Assembly (NCBI RefSeq): GCF_029960785.1
Contig: NZ_JASBQE010000004.1
Coordinates: 62,001-126,000, forward strand
From: Polyangium sp. 15x6
GTDB taxonomy: Bacteria > Myxococcota_A > Polyangia > Polyangiales > Polyangiaceae
Reading direction: 5' to 3'
DNA: 64,000 bases
How positions within the stretch are numbered: position 1 is the stretch's first letter; every line of letters starts with the position of its first letter. A program made the translations under genes and the position numbers. This document shows positions 50,904 through 60,508 of this stretch, in pieces. Below the pieces are notes generated by a model, which worked only from the letters and a program-made list of their open reading frames with translations, was not told the DNA's origin and did no database searches.

Positions 50904-52108
50904 CCCGCAAATCGCTCTCGTAGCCAGAGCGACGGCTTTTCGATGAGCACGTGCATCGCGTAGCCGATCACGAACGAGATCAGCATCGTGGCCGCGAGGG
51001 ACGCGGGCCAGACGAGGAGGAGCGAGACGCGCTTTCCCTGGAGGAACTTCGCGGCGGGCACGATGACGTGGTCGATGATCGGGATGTGCACGAGGTAGAC
51101 GCCGTACCCGAGCGTCGCGGCGCGGCGGAAGAAGGGCGCCGAGAGGCCGCGGTGGAGGAAGCCGTCGCCGTGGAGCAGGAGCGGCAAGGCGCAGAGGTAC
51201 ATGAGGCTCGTCACGGTGCCCCAGCAGAAGACGTGCACGAGCTGGACGTGCTCCTCGCCGAACATCGCGGGGTTCAAGAGGAGCCAGAGGCACGTGAGCG
51301 CCGGGATCGCGAGGAGCGCGCGGTGGAACGGCCGCGAAAGGAAGCGGCCGACGGCCTCGCCGTGGCGCTGGTGCACGAAGGCGAGGAGGATCCCCGCGAT
51401 GAGCGTGTCGAAGCGCGTGTGCGTGCGGAAATAGAGCGCGCCGTAGAGGATGAAATCGTTCCACGGGCGGTAGCGGAAGTAGATGACGAGCCGCACGACG
51501 AGCGCCGCGAAGAAGAGCGCGCCGAGCAGGACGAAACGCGCGCGCTCGCTGCGAAGGCGGTGGAGCACGAAAAAGAGGAGCGGGACCGTCAGGTAAAACT
51601 GCTCCTCGAGCGAGAGCGACCAGCCCCAGAACATGATGATGTCGGGCCGGTGCAGGGAGACGAAGTTCGTGAGGTACGTGTACTCGTAGGGCAGATGCGC
51701 GCGTTGCGTCGCCGTGAGCGGGAGCGCGAGCGCGAGGATCGTGAGCACCACGTAGTACGAGGGGAACGTGCGGAGGACGCGGCGCAGATAGAAGCGGCGC
51801 AGATCCTGGGTGCCGCTCTTCTGCAGGGAGCGGAGCAGGATCGAGCCGATGAGGAAGCCGCTCAGGAGAAAGAAGAGATCCATCCCGAAGAAGATCGAGA
51901 GGGATCGGTCGACGAAGCCGCGATCGAGCGGGATGCCTTGCTCGCCCCAGAAGATCCACGTGACGTGGTACTGGACGACGCTGACGATCGCGAGGACGCG
52001 CAGGCCGTGGAGCGCGGGATAACGATTGTCGAGGAGATCGAGGGCGAAGAAGGCGCCGAGCCCGGAGGGTTTCGCGGGCGCGCCGAGGGCTTGGGCAGGC
52101 GCGGACAT
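50900..52108 (-). CDS. Acyltransferase family 3 membrane protein
   Basis: This 402-aa protein has about ten membrane helices with AT3-family landmarks: RYPALHGLRVLAIVSVVQYH (the catalytic His in the first helix), FFGMDLFFLLSGFLIG, RRFYLRRVLRTFPSYYVVL, GWSLSLEEQFYL and YGVYLVHIPIIDHV. These enzymes O-acylate surface polysaccharides, peptidoglycan or lipids using acyl-CoA. Together with the adjacent glycosyltransferase it suggests a small glycan-decorating pair, though the two genes converge and are not co-transcribed. Confidence 0.92.
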   Translation of the reverse strand: MSAPAQALGAPAKPSGLGAFFALDLLDNRYPALHGLRVLAIVSVVQYHVTWIFWGEQGIPLDRGFVDRSLSIFFGMDLFFLLSGFLIGSILLRSLQKSGTQDLRRFYLRRVLRTFPSYYVVLTILALALPLTATQRAHLPYEYTYLTNFVSLHRPDIIMFWGWSLSLEEQFYLTVPLLFFVLHRLRSERARFVLLGALFFAALVVRLVIYFRYRPWNDFILYGALYFRTHTRFDTLIAGILLAFVHQRHGEAVGRFLSRPFHRALLAIPALTCLWLLLNPAMFGEEHVQLVHVFCWGTVTSLMYLCALPLLLHGDGFLHRGLSAPFFRRAATLGYGVYLVHIPIIDHVIVPAAKFLQGKRVSLLLVWPASLAATMLISFVIGYAMHVLIEKPSLWLRERFAG

Positions 52109-52136
52109 CGAGAGGCGATGGCGAGCTCTAGGAGGC

Positions 52137-52889
52137 TCACTCCTCCGGCTTCACGCCGCACATCGCCGCGACGTGGTTCACCTTCGCCTTGAACTCCTCG
52201 CCCGCCGGGTCGACCTTCTTCGACTCGGCGAGGAGCACCGCGAAGCGACGCATCGGCGGGACGCCTTCCTTGAGCGCGCCGAGCATGGCCGTGAGGCTCG
52301 ACTTCACCTTCGCGTCCTTGACCTGGAGCTTCTCCATCGCCGCGATGAACTTCTCGATCGCGGCGGCGTGCTCGGCAAACTTCTCGCCCTCGATGCGGGG
52401 GACCTTCTGGAGCTCGACGCCGAGGGCCTCGCACTCGGCTTGCGGACCGTTGTTACAGGTCGCGTCGAACGCGTTCGCCGTGGACGTGACCTTCTTTTCC
52501 CAGGCGCTGAGCTGCCCCTTGATCTGCTCCATCTCGTCGACGATCGGGCCCATCGACTTGAGCTGGTTGCCAAAGCTCTCGGCTTGAGCGGCGAGCTCGG
52601 CGACGGCTTCCTTGAAGTCGGGCGTCGCGATGGGCTCTTTTTTGAGATCGTCGGCGAGGCGGAGGAAGGCGCCCGTGAGCGAGCGCATTTCATCGGCCGG
52701 GCCCTTGCCTTTCGGCCGATCTTCGAGGGCGACGAGGTGCTTGCCGACGGCCTCGCACTCGGCCGGCCGGGCTTTGTCTTCGCCGCTGGCCGCGTCGGCG
52801 GACGTCTTCGGATCTTGGGCGGCCCCGCCGCCACAGGCGACGAGGAGGAAGAAGAAGGGGGCGAGGACGAGGCCCGAACGCGTTCGCAT
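52137..52889 (-). CDS. Small helical lipoprotein
   Basis: This 250-aa lipoprotein begins MRTRSGLVLAPFFFLLVAC with lipobox LVAC, then an Ala/Gly-rich region and a body of long amphipathic helices with four Cys residues (AECEAVGKH, TCNNGPQAECEALG, MCGVKPEE). It could be an all-helical bundle held by disulfides. 28 bp lie between its end and the acyltransferase start, on the same strand, so they may share a transcript. Function unknown. Confidence 0.75.
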   Translation of the reverse strand: MRTRSGLVLAPFFFLLVACGGGAAQDPKTSADAASGEDKARPAECEAVGKHLVALEDRPKGKGPADEMRSLTGAFLRLADDLKKEPIATPDFKEAVAELAAQAESFGNQLKSMGPIVDEMEQIKGQLSAWEKKVTSTANAFDATCNNGPQAECEALGVELQKVPRIEGEKFAEHAAAIEKFIAAMEKLQVKDAKVKSSLTAMLGALKEGVPPMRRFAVLLAESKKVDPAGEEFKAKVNHVAAMCGVKPEE

Positions 52890-52955
52890 CGCGCGGGGAT
52901 ATCCTAGCCCCGAGGCGCGGTCAACCGCGGGAGCGGGCGGGCGTCGGCGAGGCCT

Positions 52956-55900
52956 TCAGGGCACCACGAGGCAGGCGCCGAGCCTGCGGAAGCCGTTCGG
53001 GTTGGGATCTCCGACGCTCGTCGTGGTGACCGTGTCGTAGGTGCTGTCCCAGTTTTTTCGATAAAGGAGATCGTAGACGCCGGGCAGGAGGCTCGCGGTC
53101 CAGGTGGGACCATTGAGCATGTACCCGCTACCGCTGTAGTTGAAGTACGCCACGGAATGCAGGGCGCCCGTATCGATGGCACGGAGGTAGAACGTGGCGC
53201 CTGCGTAATAACTCGTCGGTGGGATGGGCTGGCCGGCGAGCGTGATCGGGACCGACAGGGTGGTCATGGGCACGTCGATGTCGAGCGTGTTGTTCCCGGG
53301 CGTGATCGTGACGTCGAGGTCGAGGATCCGCATGCCGTTCGGGTTGGGATCACCGACGCTGGTGGTGGTGATGGTATTGTACTGGCTGTCCCAGTTTTTC
53401 CGGTACCAGAGCTCGTAATCACCGGGCAGGAGGCTCGCGGTCCAGGTGGGGCCATTGAGCATGTAGCCGCTGCCGCTGTAGTTGAAGTAGGCGACGGAAT
53501 GGAGGGCGCCGGTGTCCTTCGATTTGAGGTAGAAGGTCGCGCCGGCGTAGTAGCTCGTCGCGGGGAGCGGTTGTCCCTCGAGGGTGATCGTGCCCGAGAC
53601 CTTGGCCATCGGGACATCGATGTTCAGCGTGTTGGCCCCGGGCGTGATGGTGACGTTTCCGCTCAAACGACGCATGCCGTTCGGGTTGGGATCACCGACG
53701 CTGGTGGTGGTGACGGTGTTGTACTGGCTGTCCCAGTTTTTGCGATACCAGAGCTCGTAATCACCGGGCAGGAGGCTCGCGGTCCAGGTGGGACCATTGA
53801 GCATGTAGCCGCTGCCGCTGTAGTTGAAGTAGGCGACGGAATGGAGCGCGCCGGAATCCTTCGCTTTGAGATAGAACGTGGCGCCGGCGTAATAACTCGT
53901 CGCGGGGAGCGGCTGTCCGCCGAGCGTGATGTTGCCCGAGACCGTGGCCGTCGGGACATCGATGTTCAGCGTGTTCGCCCCGGCGGCAATCGTCACGCTC
54001 TTGCTCAGGATGCGCATGCCGTTCGGATTGGGATCGCCGACGCTGGTGGTGGTGACGGTGTCGTACTGGCTGTCCCAGTTTTTGCGGTACCAGAGCTCGT
54101 AATCACCGGGCAGGAGGCTCGCGGTCCAGGTGGGGCCATTGAGCATGTAGCCGCTGCCGCTGTAGTTGAAGTAGGCGACGGAGTGGAGCGCGCCAGTGTC
54201 CTTCGCTTTGAGGTAGAACGTGGCGCCGGCGTAATAGCTCGTCGCGGGGAGCGGCTGTCCGCCGAGCGTGATGTTGCCCGAGACCGTGGCCGTCGGAACA
54301 TCGATGTTCAGCGTGTTCGCCCCGGGGGCGATGGTGACGTTCTTGTTCAGGATCCGCATGCCGTTCGGATTGGGATCGCCGACGCTGGTGGCGGTGACCG
54401 TGTCGTACTGGCTGTCCCAGTTCTTGCGGTACCAGAGTTCGTAATCGCCGGGCAGGAGGCTCGCGGTCCAGGTGGGGCCATTGAGCATGTAGCCGCTGCC
54501 GCTGTAGTTGAAGTAGGCGACGGCATGGAGCGCGCCGGTGTCCTTCGCTTTGAGGTAGAACGTGGCGCCGGCGTAGTAGCTCGTCGCGGGGAGCGGCTGT
54601 CCGCCGAGCGTGATCGTGCCCGAGACCGTGGACCTCGGGACGTCGATGTTCAGCGTGTTCGCGCCTGCGCCGAGGACGAGGTTCGTCTGGAGGATCCGCA
54701 TGCCGTTCGGATTGGGATCGCCGTCGCTGGTCGCTGAGACCGTATCGTACTGGCTGTCCCAGTTCTTTCGGTACCAGAGGTCGTAGACGCCGGGCAGGAA
54801 GCTCGCGGTCCAGGTGGGACCATTGAGCATGTAGCCGCTGCCGCTGTAGTTGAAATACGCCACGGAATGTTGCGCGCCCGTATCCCGGGCCTTGAGATAG
54901 AACGTGGCGCCGGCGTAGTAGCTCGTCGCGGGGAGCGGCTGGCCCGCGAGCGTGATCGTGCCGGAGACGGTGCCGACCGGGACGTCGATGCCGCTGGGCA
55001 TCGGCGTGGTCGTCGCGCAATCGAGGTTCCCCGCGCAGCTCGCGGTCGCCGCGCCCTTGCAGAGGCCGGCGGCGTCGCAGGTGTCGCCTTGTGTGCAGGC
55101 GATGCCGTCGTTGCAGGAGCTCCCCGCGGGCTTCGGGATCAGCGGGAAGCCCTGCGTGGCCTCATTGCATGCGCCGTAGGAGGCGCAGGGGCCGGGCGCG
55201 GGCGGCGCCACGGGGACGTTCGTGTGGATGCAGCCGTTCGCGTCCGCGCTCGGGTTCGAGGGCGCGCAGCTCTCGGTGCCCGTGCAATAAAGGTTGTCGT
55301 TGCAGAGAGCGTTCGTCGCCGTGTGCTTGGGCGCGCCGTTCTGGCAGACGTCGGCGGTGCAGGAGATGCCGTCGTCGGGGATGATCGTGTTGTCGACCGT
55401 GTTCGCGCAGCCCGTGAGCGCATTGCAGGTGTCCACGGTGCAGGGGTTCGCGTCGTTGCACGTCACGGTCGTGCCGCCCGTGCAAGTGCCGGCCTGGCAG
55501 GTTTGTCCGGTCAAGCAGAGCGTGGTGGAGCAAGCCGAGCCGTTCGGCAGCGTCGTGTAGGTGCACGCGCCGTTGACGACGGTGTCGGTGGTGCAGGGGT
55601 TTCCGTCATTGCAGGCGGGCGTGTAACATTCGGCCACGCCGCCGTCGTTCTTGCACGCCTGGTTCAGCGCGAGGCAGGGGTTCGGCTTGCAAGGATCGTC
55701 GGTGCAGCCGCCCTGGCCGTCGTCGTGATAGCCGGGATCACAACCGCAGACCGCGAGCGAGCCGTTCGGCGTGCACACGGTCTCGTGAGGCTCGACGCAC
55801 GGGTTCGGCAAGCAGGGGTCTTGCGTGCAGCCGCCCATGCCGTCGGGGTGATACCCGGCATTCGTGTCGCACTCCGCGCACGCGTCGCCGACATACCCCG

Positions 55901-56843
55901 CATCGCACGTGCATACGACGATACCGCCGGCGTCCGAGCAGGCGCCATGCCCGCTGCAGCTCGCGGGCGCGCAGACCTCGTCGACGACGCAGAGGCCGCC
56001 CTCGTCGTGATATCCGGGATCGCAGCCGCACACCGGCATTCCGCTCGGCGCGCTGCAGACGGTCTGGTGTGGGTCTTTGCAGGGGTTCGGCAAGCAAGGA
56101 TCCTGCGTGCAGCCGCCCGCGCCGTCGGGGTGGTACCCCATCGCGTCGTCGCACGTCCCGCAGTTCGGCGGAGCCCAGCCCGGGTCACAGGTGCAGCTCA
56201 GGTTGCCGCCTCCCGCGTCGATGCAGGTGCCGTGTCCGCCGCAGGTCGTGGGCATGCACGTCGCGTCGGGCACGCAGAACCCGTTTTCCTCGTGGGTCCC
56301 GGCGCCGCAGCCGCACACGATCATGCCGCCTTCCACCGAACACGCGGGTTTGTCGGAGGAGCATGGGTTCGGCTCGCAAGGGGTATTCGTGCAGCCGCCC
56401 TGGCCGTCGGGGATGTACCCGCCTTGCGTGTCACAGTCCTCGCAATGGTCGCCCGCGAAGCCGGGATCGCAGGTGCAGACCGGCGTGCCGCTCGTCGCGT
56501 CGCAGGATCCGTGTCCGCCGCAGGTGGTGGGCGTGCAGGTGGTATCCGGGACGCACGCGCCACTCTCGTCGTGATGGCCCGGATCACACTGGCACGTGGC
56601 CACGCCGCCCTCGTCTTTGCACTGCGTGCGAAGAGGATCGGTGCACGGGTTCGGCGTGCATGGATCGGAGGTGCAGCCGCCGAGTCCATCGGGGTGCTGC
56701 GCGGGCGGACATTCGCCGCCGGCGTCGGTGCCGGCGTCCACGGTGGACGGGGGGGTCGGCGGCGTGTCGTCGCCGCAGCCGGCGGAGAACGTGACGAGGA
56801 AGAGGACCCCGAGCAGGGTCCCGAATGATCCCGAGCGTTTCAT
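52956..56843 (-). CDS. Giant EGF-like and tandem beta-domain surface protein
   Basis: This 1295-aa protein starts with lipoprotein-type signal MKRSGSFGTLLGVLFLVTFS and an SAGC lipobox. Residues 60-420 are about nine EGF-like modules with Cys/Gly patterns (CDPGFAGDHCEDC, CTCDPGW, CGCGAGTHEENGFC). Residues 420-640 are a second Cys-rich region similar to that of the kelch protein. The last 680 residues are six copies of a 114-residue domain beginning TVSGxITLxGQPLPATSYYA and containing YFNYSGSGYMLNGPTWTAS, probably carboxypeptidase-regulatory-like beta sandwiches. It should extend far from the cell surface. ATG 56843 follows GAGGCG. Confidence 0.9.
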   Translation of the reverse strand: MKRSGSFGTLLGVLFLVTFSAGCGDDTPPTPPSTVDAGTDAGGECPPAQHPDGLGGCTSDPCTPNPCTDPLRTQCKDEGGVATCQCDPGHHDESGACVPDTTCTPTTCGGHGSCDATSGTPVCTCDPGFAGDHCEDCDTQGGYIPDGQGGCTNTPCEPNPCSSDKPACSVEGGMIVCGCGAGTHEENGFCVPDATCMPTTCGGHGTCIDAGGGNLSCTCDPGWAPPNCGTCDDAMGYHPDGAGGCTQDPCLPNPCKDPHQTVCSAPSGMPVCGCDPGYHDEGGLCVVDEVCAPASCSGHGACSDAGGIVVCTCDAGYVGDACAECDTNAGYHPDGMGGCTQDPCLPNPCVEPHETVCTPNGSLAVCGCDPGYHDDGQGGCTDDPCKPNPCLALNQACKNDGGVAECYTPACNDGNPCTTDTVVNGACTYTTLPNGSACSTTLCLTGQTCQAGTCTGGTTVTCNDANPCTVDTCNALTGCANTVDNTIIPDDGISCTADVCQNGAPKHTATNALCNDNLYCTGTESCAPSNPSADANGCIHTNVPVAPPAPGPCASYGACNEATQGFPLIPKPAGSSCNDGIACTQGDTCDAAGLCKGAATASCAGNLDCATTTPMPSGIDVPVGTVSGTITLAGQPLPATSYYAGATFYLKARDTGAQHSVAYFNYSGSGYMLNGPTWTASFLPGVYDLWYRKNWDSQYDTVSATSDGDPNPNGMRILQTNLVLGAGANTLNIDVPRSTVSGTITLGGQPLPATSYYAGATFYLKAKDTGALHAVAYFNYSGSGYMLNGPTWTASLLPGDYELWYRKNWDSQYDTVTATSVGDPNPNGMRILNKNVTIAPGANTLNIDVPTATVSGNITLGGQPLPATSYYAGATFYLKAKDTGALHSVAYFNYSGSGYMLNGPTWTASLLPGDYELWYRKNWDSQYDTVTTTSVGDPNPNGMRILSKSVTIAAGANTLNIDVPTATVSGNITLGGQPLPATSYYAGATFYLKAKDSGALHSVAYFNYSGSGYMLNGPTWTASLLPGDYELWYRKNWDSQYNTVTTTSVGDPNPNGMRRLSGNVTITPGANTLNIDVPMAKVSGTITLEGQPLPATSYYAGATFYLKSKDTGALHSVAYFNYSGSGYMLNGPTWTASLLPGDYELWYRKNWDSQYNTITTTSVGDPNPNGMRILDLDVTITPGNNTLDIDVPMTTLSVPITLAGQPIPPTSYYAGATFYLRAIDTGALHSVAYFNYSGSGYMLNGPTWTASLLPGVYDLLYRKNWDSTYDTVTTTSVGDPNPNGFRRLGACLVVP
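52965..54972. repeat. Six 342-bp tandem repeats in the EGF-like surface protein
   Basis: The segment GTAGCCGCTGCCGCTGTAG recurs every 342 bp (about 53465, 53807, 54149, 54491 and 54833; an altered copy near 53119). The middle copies are nearly identical over long runs. Period 342 is a multiple of three, so copy changes keep the frame. The first and last copies are more diverged. Confidence 0.88.
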
Positions 56844-57024
56844 GAATTCGCCTCGAACGGGGAGGGAGGGACGTGCGGGCGGGATGGTACGGAAACGTCG
56901 GGTTCCGTTCAACCGCTTCGTCCGCGTTTCCGCGAGGCGAGCCGGCGCGGAAGAGGCGCCGGGAGAAAAGCGGCAGCTCCGCGCTGCGGGAGGGGCGCCG
57001 CGCGGAGCCGCAAAGGTTCGTCGA

Positions 57025-58239
57025 TCAGGGCGCCGTGTAGGTCACGGAGATCTGATACTGGCCCCAGTTGTATCCGCGCACCGCGATGAACGCCTGGGTT
57101 TCGCCGGGCGGAACGGTCAGGCTGCAGGCCTCGTTCGGGCCGGTCTTGTACGGGCGGCACGTCCATTGACCGGGCGCGGGCTGCGCGCCGAAACGCACGT
57201 AGAGATCGGGGTCGCCCTTGCCGGTCATCGTGACGTCGAACGTCGTCCCTTCCAGCACGGAGACCGGGGCGAGCTGCACGACCTGCGCCTTGTTCACGGT
57301 GCCGTTGAAGCTCTTCGTGGACGGCGTGCCGCCGCCCGGAGCCGGGGGATTGCCGGGGTCGCTGGGATCGCCGGGGTCGCCGGGCTCCGGGGCCGGCGCG
57401 CCGCCGGGCGCGCCATACAGGGAGACCACGCCCTGCTTGTCCATCGCGGTGAGCGACAGGGTCTTGTCGCCCGTTCCATTGCATTGCGGGTAATGCATGA
57501 CGGACTTGGAGTCGTAGGGGGTGAGCGCGCGCCACTCGTTGTCCTCGAAGCACGTGCCGGCCTCCGGGCGGGTGTGCTCGTGGCGGAAGCCGAGGGTGTG
57601 GCCGAGCTCGTGCCGCAGGATGCCGGTGAGCGTCGTCGGCCCGTTGTTGCCGAACGCGCCGCTGTCGATGAGCACGTTGCGGCTGCTGCGGCCGTCGCCG
57701 GGGAAGAACGCGCGCGCGAGGTACTGGCCGTTCGAATTCGTGGGACGCACGTCGAAGAGGACGTTCCCGTTCTGCGCGTTGCAGCTCCCATCCTGGGCGG
57801 ACACGTGCTTGTATTTCACGTTCGCCACGGCCTCCCAGGCGGCCGTCGCGTCCTTCATGGCCTGGACCGCGGTGTCGTACCGAGTGCCGAAGGTCGTGCT
57901 CACGCAGTAGGTGAGGTCGAGCTTCTGCGTGTCGTTCCACTTCGCGTCCTGGCCGCCCGCGCGGTGGACGATGAGCGCGCCCTTCTGGACGTACGTCTCG
58001 TAAAACTCCTCCAGCTTCTTGATGTCGTCGACGGGCGTGTCGCCGTCGACGATGTAGATGCCCGTGTCAGGCTCACGATACGTAACGGCCTCGAATGCCT
58101 CGAAGCTCTCATACGTGTCGGCCACGGCTTCGTCGCCGCTCGGTGCTCCCACGCACCCGGCGCCGAGCGCGCCGGAGACGAGGGCGAAAGCAACCACGGA
58201 TCGGCCCACGAGGCCGAGCTTCTTCGTACCAGCGCTCAT
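57025..58239 (-). CDS. Secreted metzincin metalloprotease with PPC-like C-terminal domain
   Basis: This 404-aa lipoprotein-signal protein (LVGRSVVAFALVSGALGAG, then C) has the zinc motif HELGHTLGFRHEH, which follows HExxHxxGxxH, and a Met-turn in YDSKSVMHYPQC. A Pro/Gly-rich hinge (about residues 295-325) joins it to a C-terminal beta domain of about 80 residues that looks like the bacterial pre-peptidase (PPC) fold (DPDLYVRFGAQPAPGQWTCR). It may degrade extracellular proteins, fitting predatory myxobacteria. Start ATG 58239 follows GGAGGAATTACG. Confidence 0.9.
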   Translation of the reverse strand: MSAGTKKLGLVGRSVVAFALVSGALGAGCVGAPSGDEAVADTYESFEAFEAVTYREPDTGIYIVDGDTPVDDIKKLEEFYETYVQKGALIVHRAGGQDAKWNDTQKLDLTYCVSTTFGTRYDTAVQAMKDATAAWEAVANVKYKHVSAQDGSCNAQNGNVLFDVRPTNSNGQYLARAFFPGDGRSSRNVLIDSGAFGNNGPTTLTGILRHELGHTLGFRHEHTRPEAGTCFEDNEWRALTPYDSKSVMHYPQCNGTGDKTLSLTAMDKQGVVSLYGAPGGAPAPEPGDPGDPSDPGNPPAPGGGTPSTKSFNGTVNKAQVVQLAPVSVLEGTTFDVTMTGKGDPDLYVRFGAQPAPGQWTCRPYKTGPNEACSLTVPPGETQAFIAVRGYNWGQYQISVTYTAP

Positions 58240-58647
58240 CGTAATTCCTCCATGGCCCCCGCACCCGGGGTCGAGCCATCGGGGCATTGAATGTGGAAGT
58301 CGCAAGGAAGCAGGATCCGAGCTCGTGCGTCAATCCAAGCGCACGATTTCACCGGCCTGGGTGCCGATGCCAACGAAATTCCATTGAGCACCCCATGGTT
58401 CGTCGAAATCGTGTAGATCCCTGATAATGCGTAGAAGGCAGAAGGATCGTTGCCGGGTCCACGCCTCGGCGGTGCATGGTCCGGGTTTGCTTGATGTGCG
58501 TCTCGACAAACGCGCGACCGACGCGAGAATCATTGCGTCGGGTCACGACAAAGCAATCGTGAAGGTTTCCTCGGGCAGGATCCCCGATCGCCGCCGCGGG
58601 TGATGGCGAGCTTGCAGGGGCCGCGGAGGGAGGCTAGGGAAGGGCGC
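58240..58647. other. Intergenic region upstream of protease and Nudix genes
   Basis: About 400 bp lie between the divergent metalloprotease and Nudix genes. Short Arg-rich frames here have no supporting signal. I see no clear promoter boxes or long inverted repeat. The tail end, AGGGAAGGGCGC, is the Nudix gene's ribosome site. Confidence 0.4.
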
Positions 58648-59196
58648 ATGAAGCCCTGGTCCGTGATGCAGAGCCGTCCGATCGTCGAGCGTCGATGGCT
58701 CACCGTGCACGAGCAACGCATCGCCCTGCCGCATGGCGGCGAGATCTACGAGTTTCACGTGATCGAGGCGCCCGACTGGGCCTCGGTGCTGGCGGTGACG
58801 GAGGAAGGGCAGGTGGTGTTCGTCGATCAGTACCGGCACGGCGCGGCGCGCGTGAGCCGGGAGCTACCCGCAGGCGTGATCGACGCGGGCGAGACGGCCG
58901 AGCAGGCTGCGCGGCGCGAGCTCGAGGAGGAGACGGGGTTCGTCGCCGAGACGTGGCAGCCGCTCCTCTCGACGAACACGGAGCCGAGCCGGCACACGAA
59001 TCGCGCCCATTTCTTTTTCGCCGCCGGCGCGCGCCGGGCCTCTGCGCAGCGGATGGATCCCACCGAGAACATTCACGTGGCGCTGATGGAGCCGAAGGAG
59101 ATCGTGCCCGCGATCGAGCGCGGGCAGATCATCCACGGCGTGCACGTGGGCGCGATTCTGCTCGCGGTGCGGCGCGGGCTCTTGTCGCTCGATTGA
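58648..59196 (+). CDS. Nudix hydrolase
   Basis: This 182-aa protein has an exact Nudix box, GVIDAGETAEQAARRELEEE followed by TG, near residues 75-97, flanked by VVFVDQYRHGAARVSRELP. The residues match ADP-ribose pyrophosphatase-like members, which remove nucleoside diphosphates such as ADP-ribose. The 182-aa length is normal. ATG 58648 has AGGGAAGGGCGC. The gene is alone and is separated from the convergent copper monooxygenase gene by a hairpin. Confidence 0.92.
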   Translation: MKPWSVMQSRPIVERRWLTVHEQRIALPHGGEIYEFHVIEAPDWASVLAVTEEGQVVFVDQYRHGAARVSRELPAGVIDAGETAEQAARRELEEETGFVAETWQPLLSTNTEPSRHTNRAHFFFAAGARRASAQRMDPTENIHVALMEPKEIVPAIERGQIIHGVHVGAILLAVRRGLLSLD

Positions 59197-59211
59197 GAGG
59201 AGGGGAGAGGG

Positions 59212-59243
59212 GCCGGATCACGCCGAAGGGAGCGTGATCCGGC
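59212..59243. terminator. Perfect 12-bp stem-loop between convergent genes
   Basis: GCCGGATCACGC (59212-59223) and GCGTGATCCGGC (59232-59243) are perfect complements around an 8-base loop, exactly between the Nudix stop and the monooxygenase stop. No T tract follows on either strand. A strong hairpin here fits a bidirectional terminator or mRNA 3' stabiliser. Confidence 0.6.
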
Positions 59244-59252
59244 GGGGGAGGG

Positions 59253-60494
59253 TCACTTCGCGAGGCAGGCGTCGAACTCGGTCTTGCAGACCTCCGTCGG
59301 ATTCTGGCCCGGGCCGAGCCTGAAGAGGCAACGCAGGGCGGCGGACATCTCCTTCGCGACCGCGGCGTCGGAGTTCGTCACGCATTGCGTCATCGCCTCG
59401 AGGCCGCCCATGCCCGAGCCGAGGGCTTGCTGCACGCACGAGAAGGACTCGGCGCACGTCGCCTTGCCATTGCCCACCCACTCGGCGCCGAGGTAGTTCG
59501 GCTGGTTGGGGGTGGCGGGCTCGGCGAGGCAGTTCGCGGTCGCCGCTTCGGCCGGGTAATACGAGCCGATGAGCATGCACATCTCGTCGGTCGAGCGCGG
59601 CCCTTGGTAGACGTCGCGCATCTCGCCGTTCGAGTAGTCGCAATGATAATCGAACCACGAGCCGGCCTTGACCTCGAGGCCCGCGCCGAAATCCTTGACC
59701 GGGACCTTTTCCCACTCGGTGTTCGTGTAGAAGGGCTCCGCTTGTCCCACGAGCGACGCGGAATAGTCGACGCCACGCGCGTGCATGTGGGACTGCACGT
59801 TCACGATCGTGATGTCCTTGTGCACCGGACAGCGCATGCGCGCGCGGCCCTCGCCCATGGGACCGACGTGGATGAAGGGGTTGTAGAGGAAGAGGACGTC
59901 GCCCTCCGTCTTCACCTCCGCCTCGGGGACCGAGTAGAGGTTGATCCGGACCTCGGGCTCGATGACGTTCATCGTGGCGTTGATGTAATGCGCGTTCATG
60001 AGGAGCACCGCGCCGGGGCGCACCTTCATGGCCACCCCCTCGGGGAACTTCAAGAAGGCCTCGCCGTCGCCGTTCTGCGAGCCCCCGATGAGCTTCTCCA
60101 CGGCCCAGCCATTCGTGGCGCCGTCGGAGCAGTCGAACACGCCGCTCGTGTCGACGACCGTGCCGTCTTCCTTCTTGGTCGGAATGTCCTCGTAGGTCGT
60201 CTGGTAGAGCAAGAAGTGGTGGCTGCCCTTCGTGAAGCGGACCTCGTCACGGTTGACGTAGAGCCCCTCGGCGGGCGCCTTCACGAACATGCAATGCTCG
60301 CCCTCGGTGCCGGGGTCGAGCTGCGTCACCATCTTGAACTGGATGCCCTTGCCCGCTTCCGGGGGCGCGAGCAGCTCTTCCTGCCCGGGCTGCCCGGGCT
60401 CGGCGGGCTCCGAGCCCCCACAGCCCACGAGGGCCGGCAGGGCGAGGGTGAGGGACGAGATGGCGGTCCTGAATAAGAAGTCGCGAAGATTCAT
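59253..60494 (-). CDS. PHM/DBH-like copper type II monooxygenase lipoprotein
   Basis: This 413-aa lipoprotein starts MNLRDFLFRTAISSLTLALP with lipobox LVGC. The copper ligands of peptidylglycine hydroxylating monooxygenase are all present: His92 and His93 in SHHFLLY and His169 in NAHYIN for one copper; His236 and His238 in QSHMHARG and the Met of TDEMCMLIG for the other. Animal PHM and dopamine beta-hydroxylase use ascorbate to hydroxylate substrates; bacterial members are little studied. The C-terminal Cys-rich tail (CAESFSCVQQAL, CLFRLGPG) is distinct. Its promoter has a palindromic site. Confidence 0.88.
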   Translation of the reverse strand: MNLRDFLFRTAISSLTLALPALVGCGGSEPAEPGQPGQEELLAPPEAGKGIQFKMVTQLDPGTEGEHCMFVKAPAEGLYVNRDEVRFTKGSHHFLLYQTTYEDIPTKKEDGTVVDTSGVFDCSDGATNGWAVEKLIGGSQNGDGEAFLKFPEGVAMKVRPGAVLLMNAHYINATMNVIEPEVRINLYSVPEAEVKTEGDVLFLYNPFIHVGPMGEGRARMRCPVHKDITIVNVQSHMHARGVDYSASLVGQAEPFYTNTEWEKVPVKDFGAGLEVKAGSWFDYHCDYSNGEMRDVYQGPRSTDEMCMLIGSYYPAEAATANCLAEPATPNQPNYLGAEWVGNGKATCAESFSCVQQALGSGMGGLEAMTQCVTNSDAAVAKEMSAALRCLFRLGPGQNPTEVCKTEFDACLAK

Positions 60495-60508
60495 GGCTGT
60501 CCGTGTTA

